Source: an uncultured Clostridia bacterium
GTDB taxonomy: Bacteria > Bacillota > Clostridia > Christensenellales > Borkfalkiaceae
Length of the DNA: 64,000 nt
NCBI GenBank assembly: GCA_947629665.1
Contig: CANREJ010000002.1
Span: 1-64,000 of the forward strand
Direction: 5' to 3'
The notes beneath the pieces were generated by a model. That model did no database searches. It saw only the letters and a list, made by a program, of their open reading frames with translations, and had not been told where the DNA came from. The position numbers were made by a program, and so were the translations under genes. Position 1 is the stretch's first letter, and each line of letters begins with the position of its first letter. Of the stretch, positions 29,168 to 37,922 are shown in pieces.

Positions 29168-29173
29168 TCAATT

Positions 29174-29199
29174 AGCACGGATTGTTCCGTGCTTTTTTT
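29174..29199 (+). terminator. Intrinsic terminator of tRNA-Glu
   Basis: AGCACGGA-TTGT-TCCGTGCT followed by TTTTTT. Confidence 0.9.
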
Positions 29200-29332
29200 G
29201 CGATGATTTCTGGTGTGCATGCTCTATTATTATCACATTGGCGGTTCGCGTGAAGCGGCGCCGTTTTTTTATTGCAAGGCTTGATTTTGGCTACAATTAT
29301 GCTATAATATTTTTAAACTCACAGGCAACGAT

Positions 29333-30112
29333 ATGAAAAAATTTTTACTTATATTTTTATTATCAGCTATGGGGCTTTGTTCGGTCGCATGCGCAAAGCC
29401 AAAACAATTTGAAATTTCTTTGCGAGACGGACTTTTTCAAGGTACGGCCAACCATAATTCCGGGCTGACAATCAGTGCGGAATTTTCCGAAATGGACCGA
29501 ATGGAATATATTAAAACAACAACGAACAAAGTCAAAGACTTGTCCACGATTGATACGAAATTCTATACGCCCTATCACGTCAATTTTGTTTTGAGTGAAT
29601 GTAACGAAAACTATGTTTTGGATTTTGGAGAATTGGTTGCGCAAAATTCTTATACAACAGATACTTATGAGTTTAAAAATATCAAAGGCGACGCCTTTAA
29701 CCGCGAGTTGGATATAGCCGATATTAAATTGCAATTGATAGATAATGATAGCAATAAGGCGGCCGATGAATTAAAAATCGATTATAAACTCAATGGCACG
29801 GCGGACAGCGCAATTCTCAAATTTATTTCTGCCGGAACGGAAAGTGCTGTCCCTCACCATAATTTTGAATATAACTGCCGCTTGACGTTTGATGAAAATA
29901 TCCAATTTGAAATTAAAGAAAACGATTTGTTTTACGCGGGAACAGTATTAAATTATTCTATCTATACGGTTGAAGGGTACAAAGTTATCATATATGTCAA
30001 CAATGAGCCGTATACGGAAATCGAACCGAGCGGAATTGAAGTTATGAATTTTAAATATGTTACGGGATATGGCGATGTAAACATAAAATTCCGGTTGGTG
30101 AAAACCGATTAA
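29333..30112 (+). CDS. Hypothetical lipoprotein
   Basis: 259 aa; signal peptide with lipobox MKKFLLIFLLSAMGLCSVAC. Confidence 0.75.
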   Translation: MKKFLLIFLLSAMGLCSVACAKPKQFEISLRDGLFQGTANHNSGLTISAEFSEMDRMEYIKTTTNKVKDLSTIDTKFYTPYHVNFVLSECNENYVLDFGELVAQNSYTTDTYEFKNIKGDAFNRELDIADIKLQLIDNDSNKAADELKIDYKLNGTADSAILKFISAGTESAVPHHNFEYNCRLTFDENIQFEIKENDLFYAGTVLNYSIYTVEGYKVIIYVNNEPYTEIEPSGIEVMNFKYVTGYGDVNIKFRLVKTD

Positions 30113-30217
30113 TCATCGGCGAAATACAAAAACGACTTAAAAATCAAATTGCGTATTGACTTTAAGCTGTTTTGATATTAAAATATTTATGAAATAATAT
30201 TACAAGGACGGAAATTT

Positions 30218-31597
30218 ATGAAACATATTTACTTCCCAGAGCCTTTTAGAATCAAAAGCGTTGAACCTCTTAAAATTCTCACGAGAGAGGAGCGCGAAAA
30301 AAAGATTGCCGAAGCCAACTACAACGTGTTTGCGCTTGCTTCGCGCGATGTGTATATAGACCTGCTTACGGACAGCGGCACAGGGGCAATGAGTTCCGGG
30401 CAATGGGCCGGCGTTATGCTTGGCGACGAATCATATGCGGGCGCAGATTGCTACTATAAGGTACAGGAACAGGCTCATAAAATTTTCGGGCTACCCTACG
30501 TACAGCTTGTACATCAGGGCAGAGCGGCCGAAAAAGTCCTCCTCCCTATCCTCCTCCAAGGTAAAAAATATGCCATATCCAATATGCACTTCGATACCAC
30601 CCGCGCACATGTTGAGCTTGCGGGCGCTCGCGCAATTGACTGCGTTGTTCCCGAAGCGTTGGACACGGCTAAATATTATGACTTCAAGGGCAATATGGAC
30701 TGCGGACGTTTGGAGCAGTATATTAAAGAGTTGGGCGCGGAAAATATAGGCGTAATAATAATGACAATTACGAACAATTCCGCAGGCGGCCAGCCCGTTT
30801 CGGTTGAAAATATCCGCCAAACGCGCGAAATCGCCCATAAACATGGCATTAAATTTATGATAGACGCCGCCCGCTATGCCGAAAACTCCTACTTTGTTAA
30901 ACAGCGTGAACCCGAATTTAAAAACAGCTCAATACAGGATATTGTTAAGGCTACATTCGAGGACGCAGATTGCTTTACGATGAGTTCCAAAAAGGACGCA
31001 ATCGTAAATATGGGCGGACTTATAGGTTGCCGCGACAAGGAAATTTTTGAACTTGTTAAACAGCGCACTATTTCGTTTGAAGGCTTTATTACCTACGGCG
31101 GCATGTCGGGAAGAGACATAGAGGCGCTTGCCATAGGTCTTGAAGAGGGCATTGACGAAAATTATCTTAAATACCGCATAGGTCAGATGCAATATCTTGC
31201 CGCGCGGCTTGAAGAAGGCGGCATACCTTTCCAGAGCCCCGTTGGCGGCCACGCTGTTTTTGTAGACGCCAAAAAACTTCTGCCCCATATCCCCTACTAT
31301 CAATTCCCCGCACAGGCGCTGGCAATAGAACTGTATCTCGAAGCGGGAATACGCGCCTGCGATATAGGTTCCTACATGCTTGGCAACGACCCCGACACAG
31401 GCAAACAGCTTGAAGCGGAATTTGAGTTTACCAGGCTTGCCATACCCCGCAGGGTCTACACGCAGTCGCACCTCGACGTAATTGCAGACGCGCTCATAAA
31501 TATAAAGGAACGTGCGGCAAACATAAAGGGCTATAAGATTGTGGAAGAACCCCCTATTCTACGCCACTTTACAGCTAAACTCGCTCCCATTGATTAA
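30218..31597 (+). CDS. tnaA: Tryptophanase (beta-eliminating lyase family)
   Basis: 459 aa; PLP lysine in [15 protein letters not shown]; TnaA-like DTT in MHFDTTRAH and CDIGS rather than the TPL-type MERG motif. Confidence 0.86.
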   Translation: MKHIYFPEPFRIKSVEPLKILTREEREKKIAEANYNVFALASRDVYIDLLTDSGTGAMSSGQWAGVMLGDESYAGADCYYKVQEQAHKIFGLPYVQLVHQGRAAEKVLLPILLQGKKYAISNMHFDTTRAHVELAGARAIDCVVPEALDTAKYYDFKGNMDCGRLEQYIKELGAENIGVIIMTITNNSAGGQPVSVENIRQTREIAHKHGIKFMIDAARYAENSYFVKQREPEFKNSSIQDIVKATFEDADCFTMSSKKDAIVNMGGLIGCRDKEIFELVKQRTISFEGFITYGGMSGRDIEALAIGLEEGIDENYLKYRIGQMQYLAARLEEGGIPFQSPVGGHAVFVDAKKLLPHIPYYQFPAQALAIELYLEAGIRACDIGSYMLGNDPDTGKQLEAEFEFTRLAIPRRVYTQSHLDVIADALINIKERAANIKGYKIVEEPPILRHFTAKLAPID

Positions 31598-31614
31598 AAT
31601 ATGGAGATATAGAG

Positions 31615-31650
31615 GGCGGCGGCGCAAATTTTGCGCCGCCGCCTTATAAT
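31615..31650. terminator. Bidirectional GC-palindrome terminator between tnaA (+) and rnpB (-)
   Basis: GGCGGCGGCGCAAATTTTGCGCCGCCGCC followed by TTATAATTT. Confidence 0.75.
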
Positions 31651-31654
31651 TTGA

Positions 31655-32000
31655 GATTAATCTGTAAGCCGAGTTCTGTCGTGTACGGTCATCTATCTAC
31701 ACGCATAGTCGCCAATGCGTTCAAGCGATATTAACGGACGCATGCGGGCGGGCAACCCTCGCATTTAAGCGGGCATACGTCCCAATCTTGCATCGGGTGG
31801 GGTTTAATTGGCTTGCTTCGTTACCGAAACAACGGTGAGCCCTTACCTCGCCATTCCGCCCTTACCGCGAATAAACGCGGCGGTATATTTCTGTTCACTT
31901 TCCTTAAAGTCGCCTCCACCTGCCGTTAGCAGGCACCCTTGCCCTGCGATGCTCGGACTTTCCTCACGCTGCTCTCGCAGCCCGCGACCGTATGATTAAC
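31655..32000 (-). ncRNA. rnpB: RNase P RNA (class A)
   Basis: Minus strand CGGTCGCGGGCTGCG...GTGAGGAAAGTCCGAGC...GGGTGCCTGCTAACGGCAGG...GGAAAGTGAACAGAAA...CAGAACTCGGCTTACAG; ends approximate. Confidence 0.94.
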
Positions 32001-32122
32001 TCAAATCAAATACATTTTAACACCTTTTTAAAAATTAAGCCAACTATTTTGCCGCTGTATATTGATTTTTGATTAATTTTACTTTAAAATATATTTGTAA
32101 CAATATAAACAAGGGGTTAATT

Positions 32123-33541
32123 ATGAAAAAGACAAAAATTATATGCACACTCGGTCCCGCAAGCGACAACGAAGTTGTACTTTCCGAGATGATTGACGCT
32201 GGCATGAACGTTGCAAGGCTCAATTTTTCCCACGGCACGCATGAGGAGCATGCACAAAAAATTGCAATGTTAAAGCGTTTGAGAGAGCGCAAAAAGGTGC
32301 CTCTGCCCATTCTTTTGGATACCAAAGGGCCCGAATTTAGAATTAAGACCTTTGCAGACGGCAAAATAACTTTAAAAGACGGCGATACTTTTACGTTTAC
32401 CACGGAAGATATAATAGGCGATAAAAACCGCGTTGCCGTTACTTTTGAAGGATTGTGCGACCAAATGTTCCCCGGAGATAAAATATTGCTGAACAACGGG
32501 CTTATGATTTTTGAGGTTGTGCGCGTTGAAAAGCCCGACGTTATATGCAAAACAATTATCGGCGGAGAACTTTCCAACAGAAAAAGTATGTTTTTCCCCG
32601 ATAAACAGCTTGATATGGTTTACCTTTCCGAACAGGATAAGGACGATATTAAGTTTGGCGTTGAACAAGGCGTTGACTTTATTGCGCTATCATTTGTTTC
32701 AAAGGCGCAGGACGTTATTGACGTGAGAAATTGGCTGAAAATGTGCGGCTCGCCCGAAAAAGAAATTGAAATAATAGCAAAAATAGAGAGCCGTGCGGGC
32801 GTGAATAATCTCAACGAAATATTGGAAGTATCCGACGGCATAATGGTTGCGCGCGGCGACCTCGGCGTTGAAGTGCCTTTTGAAGAACTCCCCGGTATAC
32901 AGAAAAAGATAATAAACGCCTGCCGTATACGCGGCAAGCGCAGTGTAACAGCAACCGAAATGCTGGAATCCATGATAAAGCAACCCCGCCCCACCCGTGC
33001 GGAAATATCGGATGTTGCCAACGCCGTTTACGACGGCTCCTCCGCCATTATGCTTTCAGGCGAAACGGCGGCAGGCGCATATCCCGTGCAGGCAGTTCGC
33101 GCAATGGCTAAAATTGCCCAGCAAGCCGAATCCAATACAAAATACATAGCGCATATAGACGACAGCGCATATCACATTAAAAATCTTTCGGAAGCTTTGT
33201 CCCACTCCGCCTGCACGCTCGCGCAGGATATAGACGCAAAAGTTATAGTCGTATGTACAAGAACGGGCGGCACGGCAAGGACTGTTTCGAGATTCCGCCC
33301 CATGATAGATATAATAGGCATGACAACCGACGAGCGCGCATACAGAAAACTTGCGTTGAGCTGGGGCGTTATTCCCGTTATGAGCGAAGAGTTCTATTCG
33401 GTTGACGTACTCTTCCACTATGCTAAACGCGCCGCCATAGATACGGGACTGGTACAAAAGGGTGATAAAATTGTTTTAACGGGCGGCACGCCCAACGGCA
33501 AGAGCGGCAACTCCAACCTTATAAATGTTGAAACCGTTTAA
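32123..33541 (+). CDS. pyk: Pyruvate kinase
   Basis: MKKTKIICTLGPAS, MVARGDLGVEVPFEELPGIQKKII; RBS at AAGGGG upstream of the ATG (ORF track start 32069). Confidence 0.96.
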   Translation: MKKTKIICTLGPASDNEVVLSEMIDAGMNVARLNFSHGTHEEHAQKIAMLKRLRERKKVPLPILLDTKGPEFRIKTFADGKITLKDGDTFTFTTEDIIGDKNRVAVTFEGLCDQMFPGDKILLNNGLMIFEVVRVEKPDVICKTIIGGELSNRKSMFFPDKQLDMVYLSEQDKDDIKFGVEQGVDFIALSFVSKAQDVIDVRNWLKMCGSPEKEIEIIAKIESRAGVNNLNEILEVSDGIMVARGDLGVEVPFEELPGIQKKIINACRIRGKRSVTATEMLESMIKQPRPTRAEISDVANAVYDGSSAIMLSGETAAGAYPVQAVRAMAKIAQQAESNTKYIAHIDDSAYHIKNLSEALSHSACTLAQDIDAKVIVVCTRTGGTARTVSRFRPMIDIIGMTTDERAYRKLALSWGVIPVMSEEFYSVDVLFHYAKRAAIDTGLVQKGDKIVLTGGTPNGKSGNSNLINVETV

Positions 33542-33565
33542 AACCACAAAAATCATATTATTACA

Positions 33566-33600
33566 ACGTCCGCGGCAAAATGCCGCGGACGTAATTTTTA
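33566..33600 (+). terminator. Intrinsic terminator of pyk
   Basis: ACGTCCGCGGCA-AAA-TGCCGCGGACGT followed by AATTTTTATTT. Confidence 0.88.
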
Positions 33601-33614
33601 TTTCGGCGGAAATT

Positions 33615-33818
33615 TCAATCTTCAAGTCCCGCCAAAAAATCTATTGTTACACCAAAAAATTTTGCAATGGATATCAGTTTGGAAAGCGTAGGCTCACATT
33701 TGCCAAGCTCCCACAAACTTATTACCGACTTACCCACGTCAAGTTCCTTTGCAAGCTGTATCTGCCCTATTCCCTTTTCAAGGCGCAAAAACCGCAACCT
33801 TTCGCCAAACTCCTTCAT
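33615..33818 (-). CDS. XRE-family HTH transcriptional regulator (67 aa)
   Basis: MKEFGERLRFLRLEKGIGQIQLAKELDVGKSVISLWELGKCEPTLSKLISIAKFFGVTIDFLAG; start chosen downstream of operator palindromes. Confidence 0.88.
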   Translation of the reverse strand: MKEFGERLRFLRLEKGIGQIQLAKELDVGKSVISLWELGKCEPTLSKLISIAKFFGVTIDFLAGLED

Positions 33819-33825
33819 AAAATTA

Positions 33826-33880
33826 TTTTCCCATAAAAATGGGAAAAATACTTGACTTCCCATTATAGTGGGAATATAAT
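33826..33880. promoter_or_regulatory. Divergent operator/promoter: two TTCCCA-N6-TGGGAA palindromes, one filling the spacer of a consensus promoter
   Basis: TTTTCCCATAAAAATGGGAAAA (33826-33847) and TTCCCATTATAGTGGGAA (33857-33874); TTGACT (33852-33857)-17 nt-TATAAT (33875-33880). Confidence 0.82.
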
Positions 33881-33912
33881 ATTATTAATGTCAAACAAAG
33901 GAAGGATAAAGA

Positions 33913-34248
33913 ATGTTTTGCAAAAATTGCGGAAAAGAAATCAACGACAGCGCTATTGTGTGCCCTTATTGCGGAGTACAAATAGCCGAATTTAAAAACA
34001 ACGAACCCAAACAGCACTGCACCCTCGCCATTGTGGGGTTTGTACTTTCGTTCTTAATTTCCATAGCGGGATTGATTTGCAGTATTATTGCACGTAAAAA
34101 ATGCAATGAAGAAAATCTTGAAGGCGGCGGTTTTGCGCTTGCGGGAATAATCATAAGCGCAGTTTCGTTAGTGGGCACAGTTATAAGTCTAATTCTTATA
34201 ATAAGCATGATGGGGCTTGCGGCTTCCACTTTGGCTACCGCGTTATAA
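33913..34248 (+). CDS. Zinc-ribbon plus DUF4190-like small membrane protein
   Basis: MFCKNCGKEINDSAIVCPYCGVQIAEF followed by two TM segments. Confidence 0.8.
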   Translation: MFCKNCGKEINDSAIVCPYCGVQIAEFKNNEPKQHCTLAIVGFVLSFLISIAGLICSIIARKKCNEENLEGGGFALAGIIISAVSLVGTVISLILIISMMGLAASTLATAL

Positions 34249-34253
34249 AAACA

Positions 34254-34290
34254 ACAAAATCCCCGAAGCAATCAGCTTCGGGGATTTTGT
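34254..34290 (+). terminator. Intrinsic terminator of the zinc-ribbon gene
   Basis: 16-bp stem ACAAAATCCCCGAAGC-AATCA-GCTTCGGGGATTTTGT. Confidence 0.85.
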
Positions 34291-34306
34291 TACCTTCTAA
34301 ACGCTA

Positions 34307-34342
34307 AGGCGGCGGCGCAGTTAATAAATTGCGCCGCCGCCT
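34307..34342. repeat. GC-rich palindrome sharing arms with the 31615 palindrome
   Basis: AGGCGGCGGCGCA-GTTAATAAAT-TGCGCCGCCGCCT; no clear U-tract on either strand. Confidence 0.6.
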
Positions 34343-34414
34343 CAGAGAGAATATGAAAAAAAGTTGTGTATTCAAATTTTACTTTGGTTTAAGTATAGCC
34401 TTGAATTGTGAATT

Positions 34415-35977
34415 TTAAATGAAAATTGTATGATTTTTTATGTTTTCAAAAATTTTTTCGGCAATTTTAATTCCGTCAGCGGCAGAACTCGTAATCCCGC
34501 CCGAATATCCCGCACCCTCGCCGCAGGGATACAGACCAGCAAGCGAAACGCTTTGTAAATCTTCGCCGCGCTCGATTTTTACGGGCGATGAAAAGCGTGT
34601 TTCCACACCCGTTAAAATCGCCGAAGGGTTTGCGAAGCCCCTCAACCTTTTATCCATGTCGGGGATAGCGGCTTTTAACGCCGAAACGGCGACAGAGGGC
34701 AATATCTCGTTCAGCGGTGCAAAAAACGTGCCCGCGGCATAGGTAGGTTCAACCTCGCCAAATCCTTGCGAAATTTTATCCAGGGCAAAATCTTTATATA
34801 GTTGTACGGGCGCGGCATATGTCCTTCCGCCCGCTTCAAACGCCATGCGTTCGATCTCTCTTTGGAACTCCATTCCGGAAAATAATTCCCCGCCGAAATC
34901 ATCGGCTTTCATCTGCACCATAAGCGCGGAATTGGAATTCAATCCGTTACGGGCATAATTTGACATTCCGTTTACCACTACCCCGCCCTCTTCGCTTGCC
35001 GCAGGGATAACAACACCGCCCGGGCACATGCAAAAAGTAAAGACCGTACGCTCGTGCGCATGGCTCACCAACTTATAGTCCGCCGCAGGCAACAACTTGT
35101 AATTTTTACCGTATTGCGCCAGACCTATTTGCGCGGCGAGGTGTTCTATCCTTACGCCGATTGCAAAATCGCGCGGGGTCATCTTTATGCCGGAACGGTC
35201 GAGCATTTTAAACGTGTCGCGTGAAGAATGTCCAACCGCAAGCACGGTAAACCCAACTTCCAGCTCGCTTTCCTCACCCGTTTTTGTGTTTTTGAGAATA
35301 AGCGACTTCAATTTCGGCCGGTTTGATTTTCCGCTTTGGAACTTATTAAAACCTATAAACTGCGTATTGAATAAGTATTTGCCGCCGTTATTTTCAATAA
35401 ATTTACGTATATTTTTTAAAACGGTTTTAAGATTATCACTACCGATATGCGGCTTGTTGAGATACAATATTTCCTTCGGCGCACCGAAACGGGCAAAATA
35501 CTCCAAAACATCCCTGTTATTGCCGTTGTGCGTCTGTGTGTTGAGTTTTCCGTCCGAAAAAGTACCCGCGCCGCCCTCGCCGAACTGCACATTGGATTGG
35601 GGATTTAAAACGCGGCTCTTAAAGAATTTCAGCGTTGTCTGCTCCCTCTCCTCAACACACTCACCCCGCTCGATAATTATCGGCGCAATTCCGTGTTCAA
35701 CAAGCCGCAGGCCGCACATAAGTCCCGCGGGGCCGCTACCTATAACGGCAACTTGCGTAGCCGAACAGAGCTTTTCAAGAGACGGCCGCACCTCTTCCGG
35801 CTCCTCCGAAAATGCTATGGAGTACACCCACAAAATGTTATTTTTATCGCGGGCGTCAAGCGATTTTTTAAGAATTTTAAAAAATTTTACAGGCTTTTTG
35901 AGATTTTTTTGTGCTATTTTTATTAACGTCTGCTCGCTTTCGCCAATATGAAGTTTTATATTATCCAGCCGTTTCAT
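34415..35977 (-). CDS. FAD-dependent dehydrogenase/oxidoreductase (COG2509-like)
   Basis: 520 aa; VAVIGSGPAGLMCGLRLVEHGIAPIIIERG; NVQFGEGGAGTFSDGKLNT. Confidence 0.88.
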   Translation of the reverse strand: MKRLDNIKLHIGESEQTLIKIAQKNLKKPVKFFKILKKSLDARDKNNILWVYSIAFSEEPEEVRPSLEKLCSATQVAVIGSGPAGLMCGLRLVEHGIAPIIIERGECVEEREQTTLKFFKSRVLNPQSNVQFGEGGAGTFSDGKLNTQTHNGNNRDVLEYFARFGAPKEILYLNKPHIGSDNLKTVLKNIRKFIENNGGKYLFNTQFIGFNKFQSGKSNRPKLKSLILKNTKTGEESELEVGFTVLAVGHSSRDTFKMLDRSGIKMTPRDFAIGVRIEHLAAQIGLAQYGKNYKLLPAADYKLVSHAHERTVFTFCMCPGGVVIPAASEEGGVVVNGMSNYARNGLNSNSALMVQMKADDFGGELFSGMEFQREIERMAFEAGGRTYAAPVQLYKDFALDKISQGFGEVEPTYAAGTFFAPLNEILPSVAVSALKAAIPDMDKRLRGFANPSAILTGVETRFSSPVKIERGEDLQSVSLAGLYPCGEGAGYSGGITSSAADGIKIAEKIFENIKNHTIFI

Positions 35978-37152
35978 TTATTTTTTGTTTTTAAAATTAT
36001 ATCGTCGGCAACGGCCGTACCGCTTGAAAACGCCCAGTGCAGATTATAGCCTCCGCAGTCGCCGTCAACGTCCAATATTTCGCCCGCAAAATACAAATTT
36101 TTGCACAGTTTGCTTTCAAGGTTGTCCGCTATGTCATTCATATCTATGCCGCCCTGCGTTACCTGCGCATAGTCAAATCCAAGCGTGCCCGTAACTTCAA
36201 GAGTGAAATTTTTTAGCAGGCTGACAATTGCTTCAACGGAATTTTCACCTGCACGGGCTATTATTGCACGGGCAATTTGGTTATGGACTATGCCGCAAAG
36301 AATGTCGGGATAACTTGTCCCGCTCCCAAGTCGGGTTTTTAGCGTTTCGCATATTTCATCCTCGCCGTATTGCGGCAAAAAATCTATTGCAATTATGCCG
36401 CCCGACGTGAGTTCGCTCGAAAGATAGAATGCGGCGTTGCCCGAAACGCCGTAATCGGTAAAAATTATGTCGGCACGCGTTTCCTTTTTTAAAATTCCGC
36501 CAACATACGCTTTTGCCATGCTGTTTACGCGTATACCTTTCAACCCCTTTATAAATTTGGTATCCGTTTTAAGCTGTACTATTGCAGGGCGCAGGGGCGT
36601 TAATTTGTGCCCGAAATTTTGCGCAAGTTTATAAGCCGAACCATCCGTTAAAAATTGCTTTTGGGCTTTTCCGCCCGTAGCAAGCACAACGTACTCGGCT
36701 AAAAAACTATTTTCGCCGCAATCCACAACAAAACCGTCGCTTACGCTTATGTTTTTAACGCGCGTTGAAAGTAAAATATCCACGCCGGCGTTCTTCAATC
36801 GGCGCAAAAGTATATCGGTGAGCGAAGACGCCTGCATGCTGTGCGGATAAACCCTGCCGGCCCCGTCGGTAAAATAAATCATTTTACCGAAAAGCCTTTC
36901 CTGCGTCCGTTCGGCCGAAACCCTGAAAATTATTTTTTCGGCAAGCCCTATTCTACCGCTACGGTAATGGCAAACTGACATATCCTTGTTACAAATATTG
37001 CCCTGCCCGTTGCCCGTTGCCGAAAGTTTTTTGCCTGCCCTCTCACCGGCCTCTATTATCAAAATTTTAAGGTGAGGATTTTCCGTTAGCGCAACCGCGC
37101 ATGCAAGTCCGGAAGCGCCTCCGCCTATAATTATAACGTCATACTTTTTCAT
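35974..37152 (-). CDS. HI0933/YhiN-family flavoprotein
   Basis: DVIIIGGGASGLACAVALTE, KLSATGNGQGNICN, AGEILDVDGDCGGYNLHWAFSSG. Confidence 0.92.
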   Translation of the reverse strand: MKKYDVIIIGGGASGLACAVALTENPHLKILIIEAGERAGKKLSATGNGQGNICNKDMSVCHYRSGRIGLAEKIIFRVSAERTQERLFGKMIYFTDGAGRVYPHSMQASSLTDILLRRLKNAGVDILLSTRVKNISVSDGFVVDCGENSFLAEYVVLATGGKAQKQFLTDGSAYKLAQNFGHKLTPLRPAIVQLKTDTKFIKGLKGIRVNSMAKAYVGGILKKETRADIIFTDYGVSGNAAFYLSSELTSGGIIAIDFLPQYGEDEICETLKTRLGSGTSYPDILCGIVHNQIARAIIARAGENSVEAIVSLLKNFTLEVTGTLGFDYAQVTQGGIDMNDIADNLESKLCKNLYFAGEILDVDGDCGGYNLHWAFSSGTAVADDIILKTKNK

Positions 37153-37185
37153 TTGTTAAATTATACTTTATTTTTAAGCCGCGTG

Positions 37186-37695
37186 TCAACCTTTAAAATC
37201 ATCCAATATGCTCTGCAATGTTTTAAGATGTAATTCCTCGTCGCCGCAGATCCGTGAAACAATTTCCTTAACCTGAGTGTTTTTTAATTTTACCAACATG
37301 TGATTATACATGCAAATCGCCTGCCGCTCCCCTATTATATCGTCCTCCAACATAAACTTCAACGTTCGGGAATAGGCTACGTATTTGGCGCTGTAAAAAT
37401 CAAATCCGTTGTACGGGCAGCGGCAAAATACGGGCGGTGCGCCAAGAGCCAAAACTGTTTGCCCAAGCAAATTTAGATGCAGCATTTCGGCAACAGCTAT
37501 GGAAACGAGCTTTTCCGCCACATCAGCATAGCCGCACCGCTTAAAAAAGAACGAATGATAAATGTACTGTAATACCGCGTTGAGTTCGCCCGTGGAAGAG
37601 GCATATGCCGGTGAAATCAATCTCAGGCTGTAAGCGTCCTCGCTTAAATCATCTGTTGTGGGAAACGGCTGTGGTAAGGTCAAAGGTTTTGGCAT
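37186..37695 (-). CDS. Ferritin-like domain protein
   Basis: 169 aa; four-helix pattern with ExxH motifs (VAEMLHLNLLG, GDEELHLKTL). Confidence 0.75.
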   Translation of the reverse strand: MPKPLTLPQPFPTTDDLSEDAYSLRLISPAYASSTGELNAVLQYIYHSFFFKRCGYADVAEKLVSIAVAEMLHLNLLGQTVLALGAPPVFCRCPYNGFDFYSAKYVAYSRTLKFMLEDDIIGERQAICMYNHMLVKLKNTQVKEIVSRICGDEELHLKTLQSILDDFKG

Positions 37696-37922
37696 GGCGC
37701 AGGCTCCTTAAACGGTATAATCCAAAGTATGAAACAATAAAAATTTTGGTGCCCATCCAAAACCCGATTTTAACACCTACAAGCCGTAAAATCGATAAAT
37801 TTGTACTGTTTATGTGTGGCATAGTACTATTTAAATTGCTAAAATTAAAACAATATTTAAAAATTTTGCGGCGATTATAATCTTATGCAATCGCCGCAAT
37901 GCTAAAACAGCTAATTAAGTTT

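Noticed and set aside
30929-31471. 180-aa minus-strand ORF opposite tryptophanase
   Set aside because: Shadow ORF of a strongly recognisable gene.
37605-37880. 91-aa plus-strand ORF overlapping the ferritin-like gene
   Set aside because: Mostly antisense/intergenic, basic low-complexity translation, no RBS or family signal.
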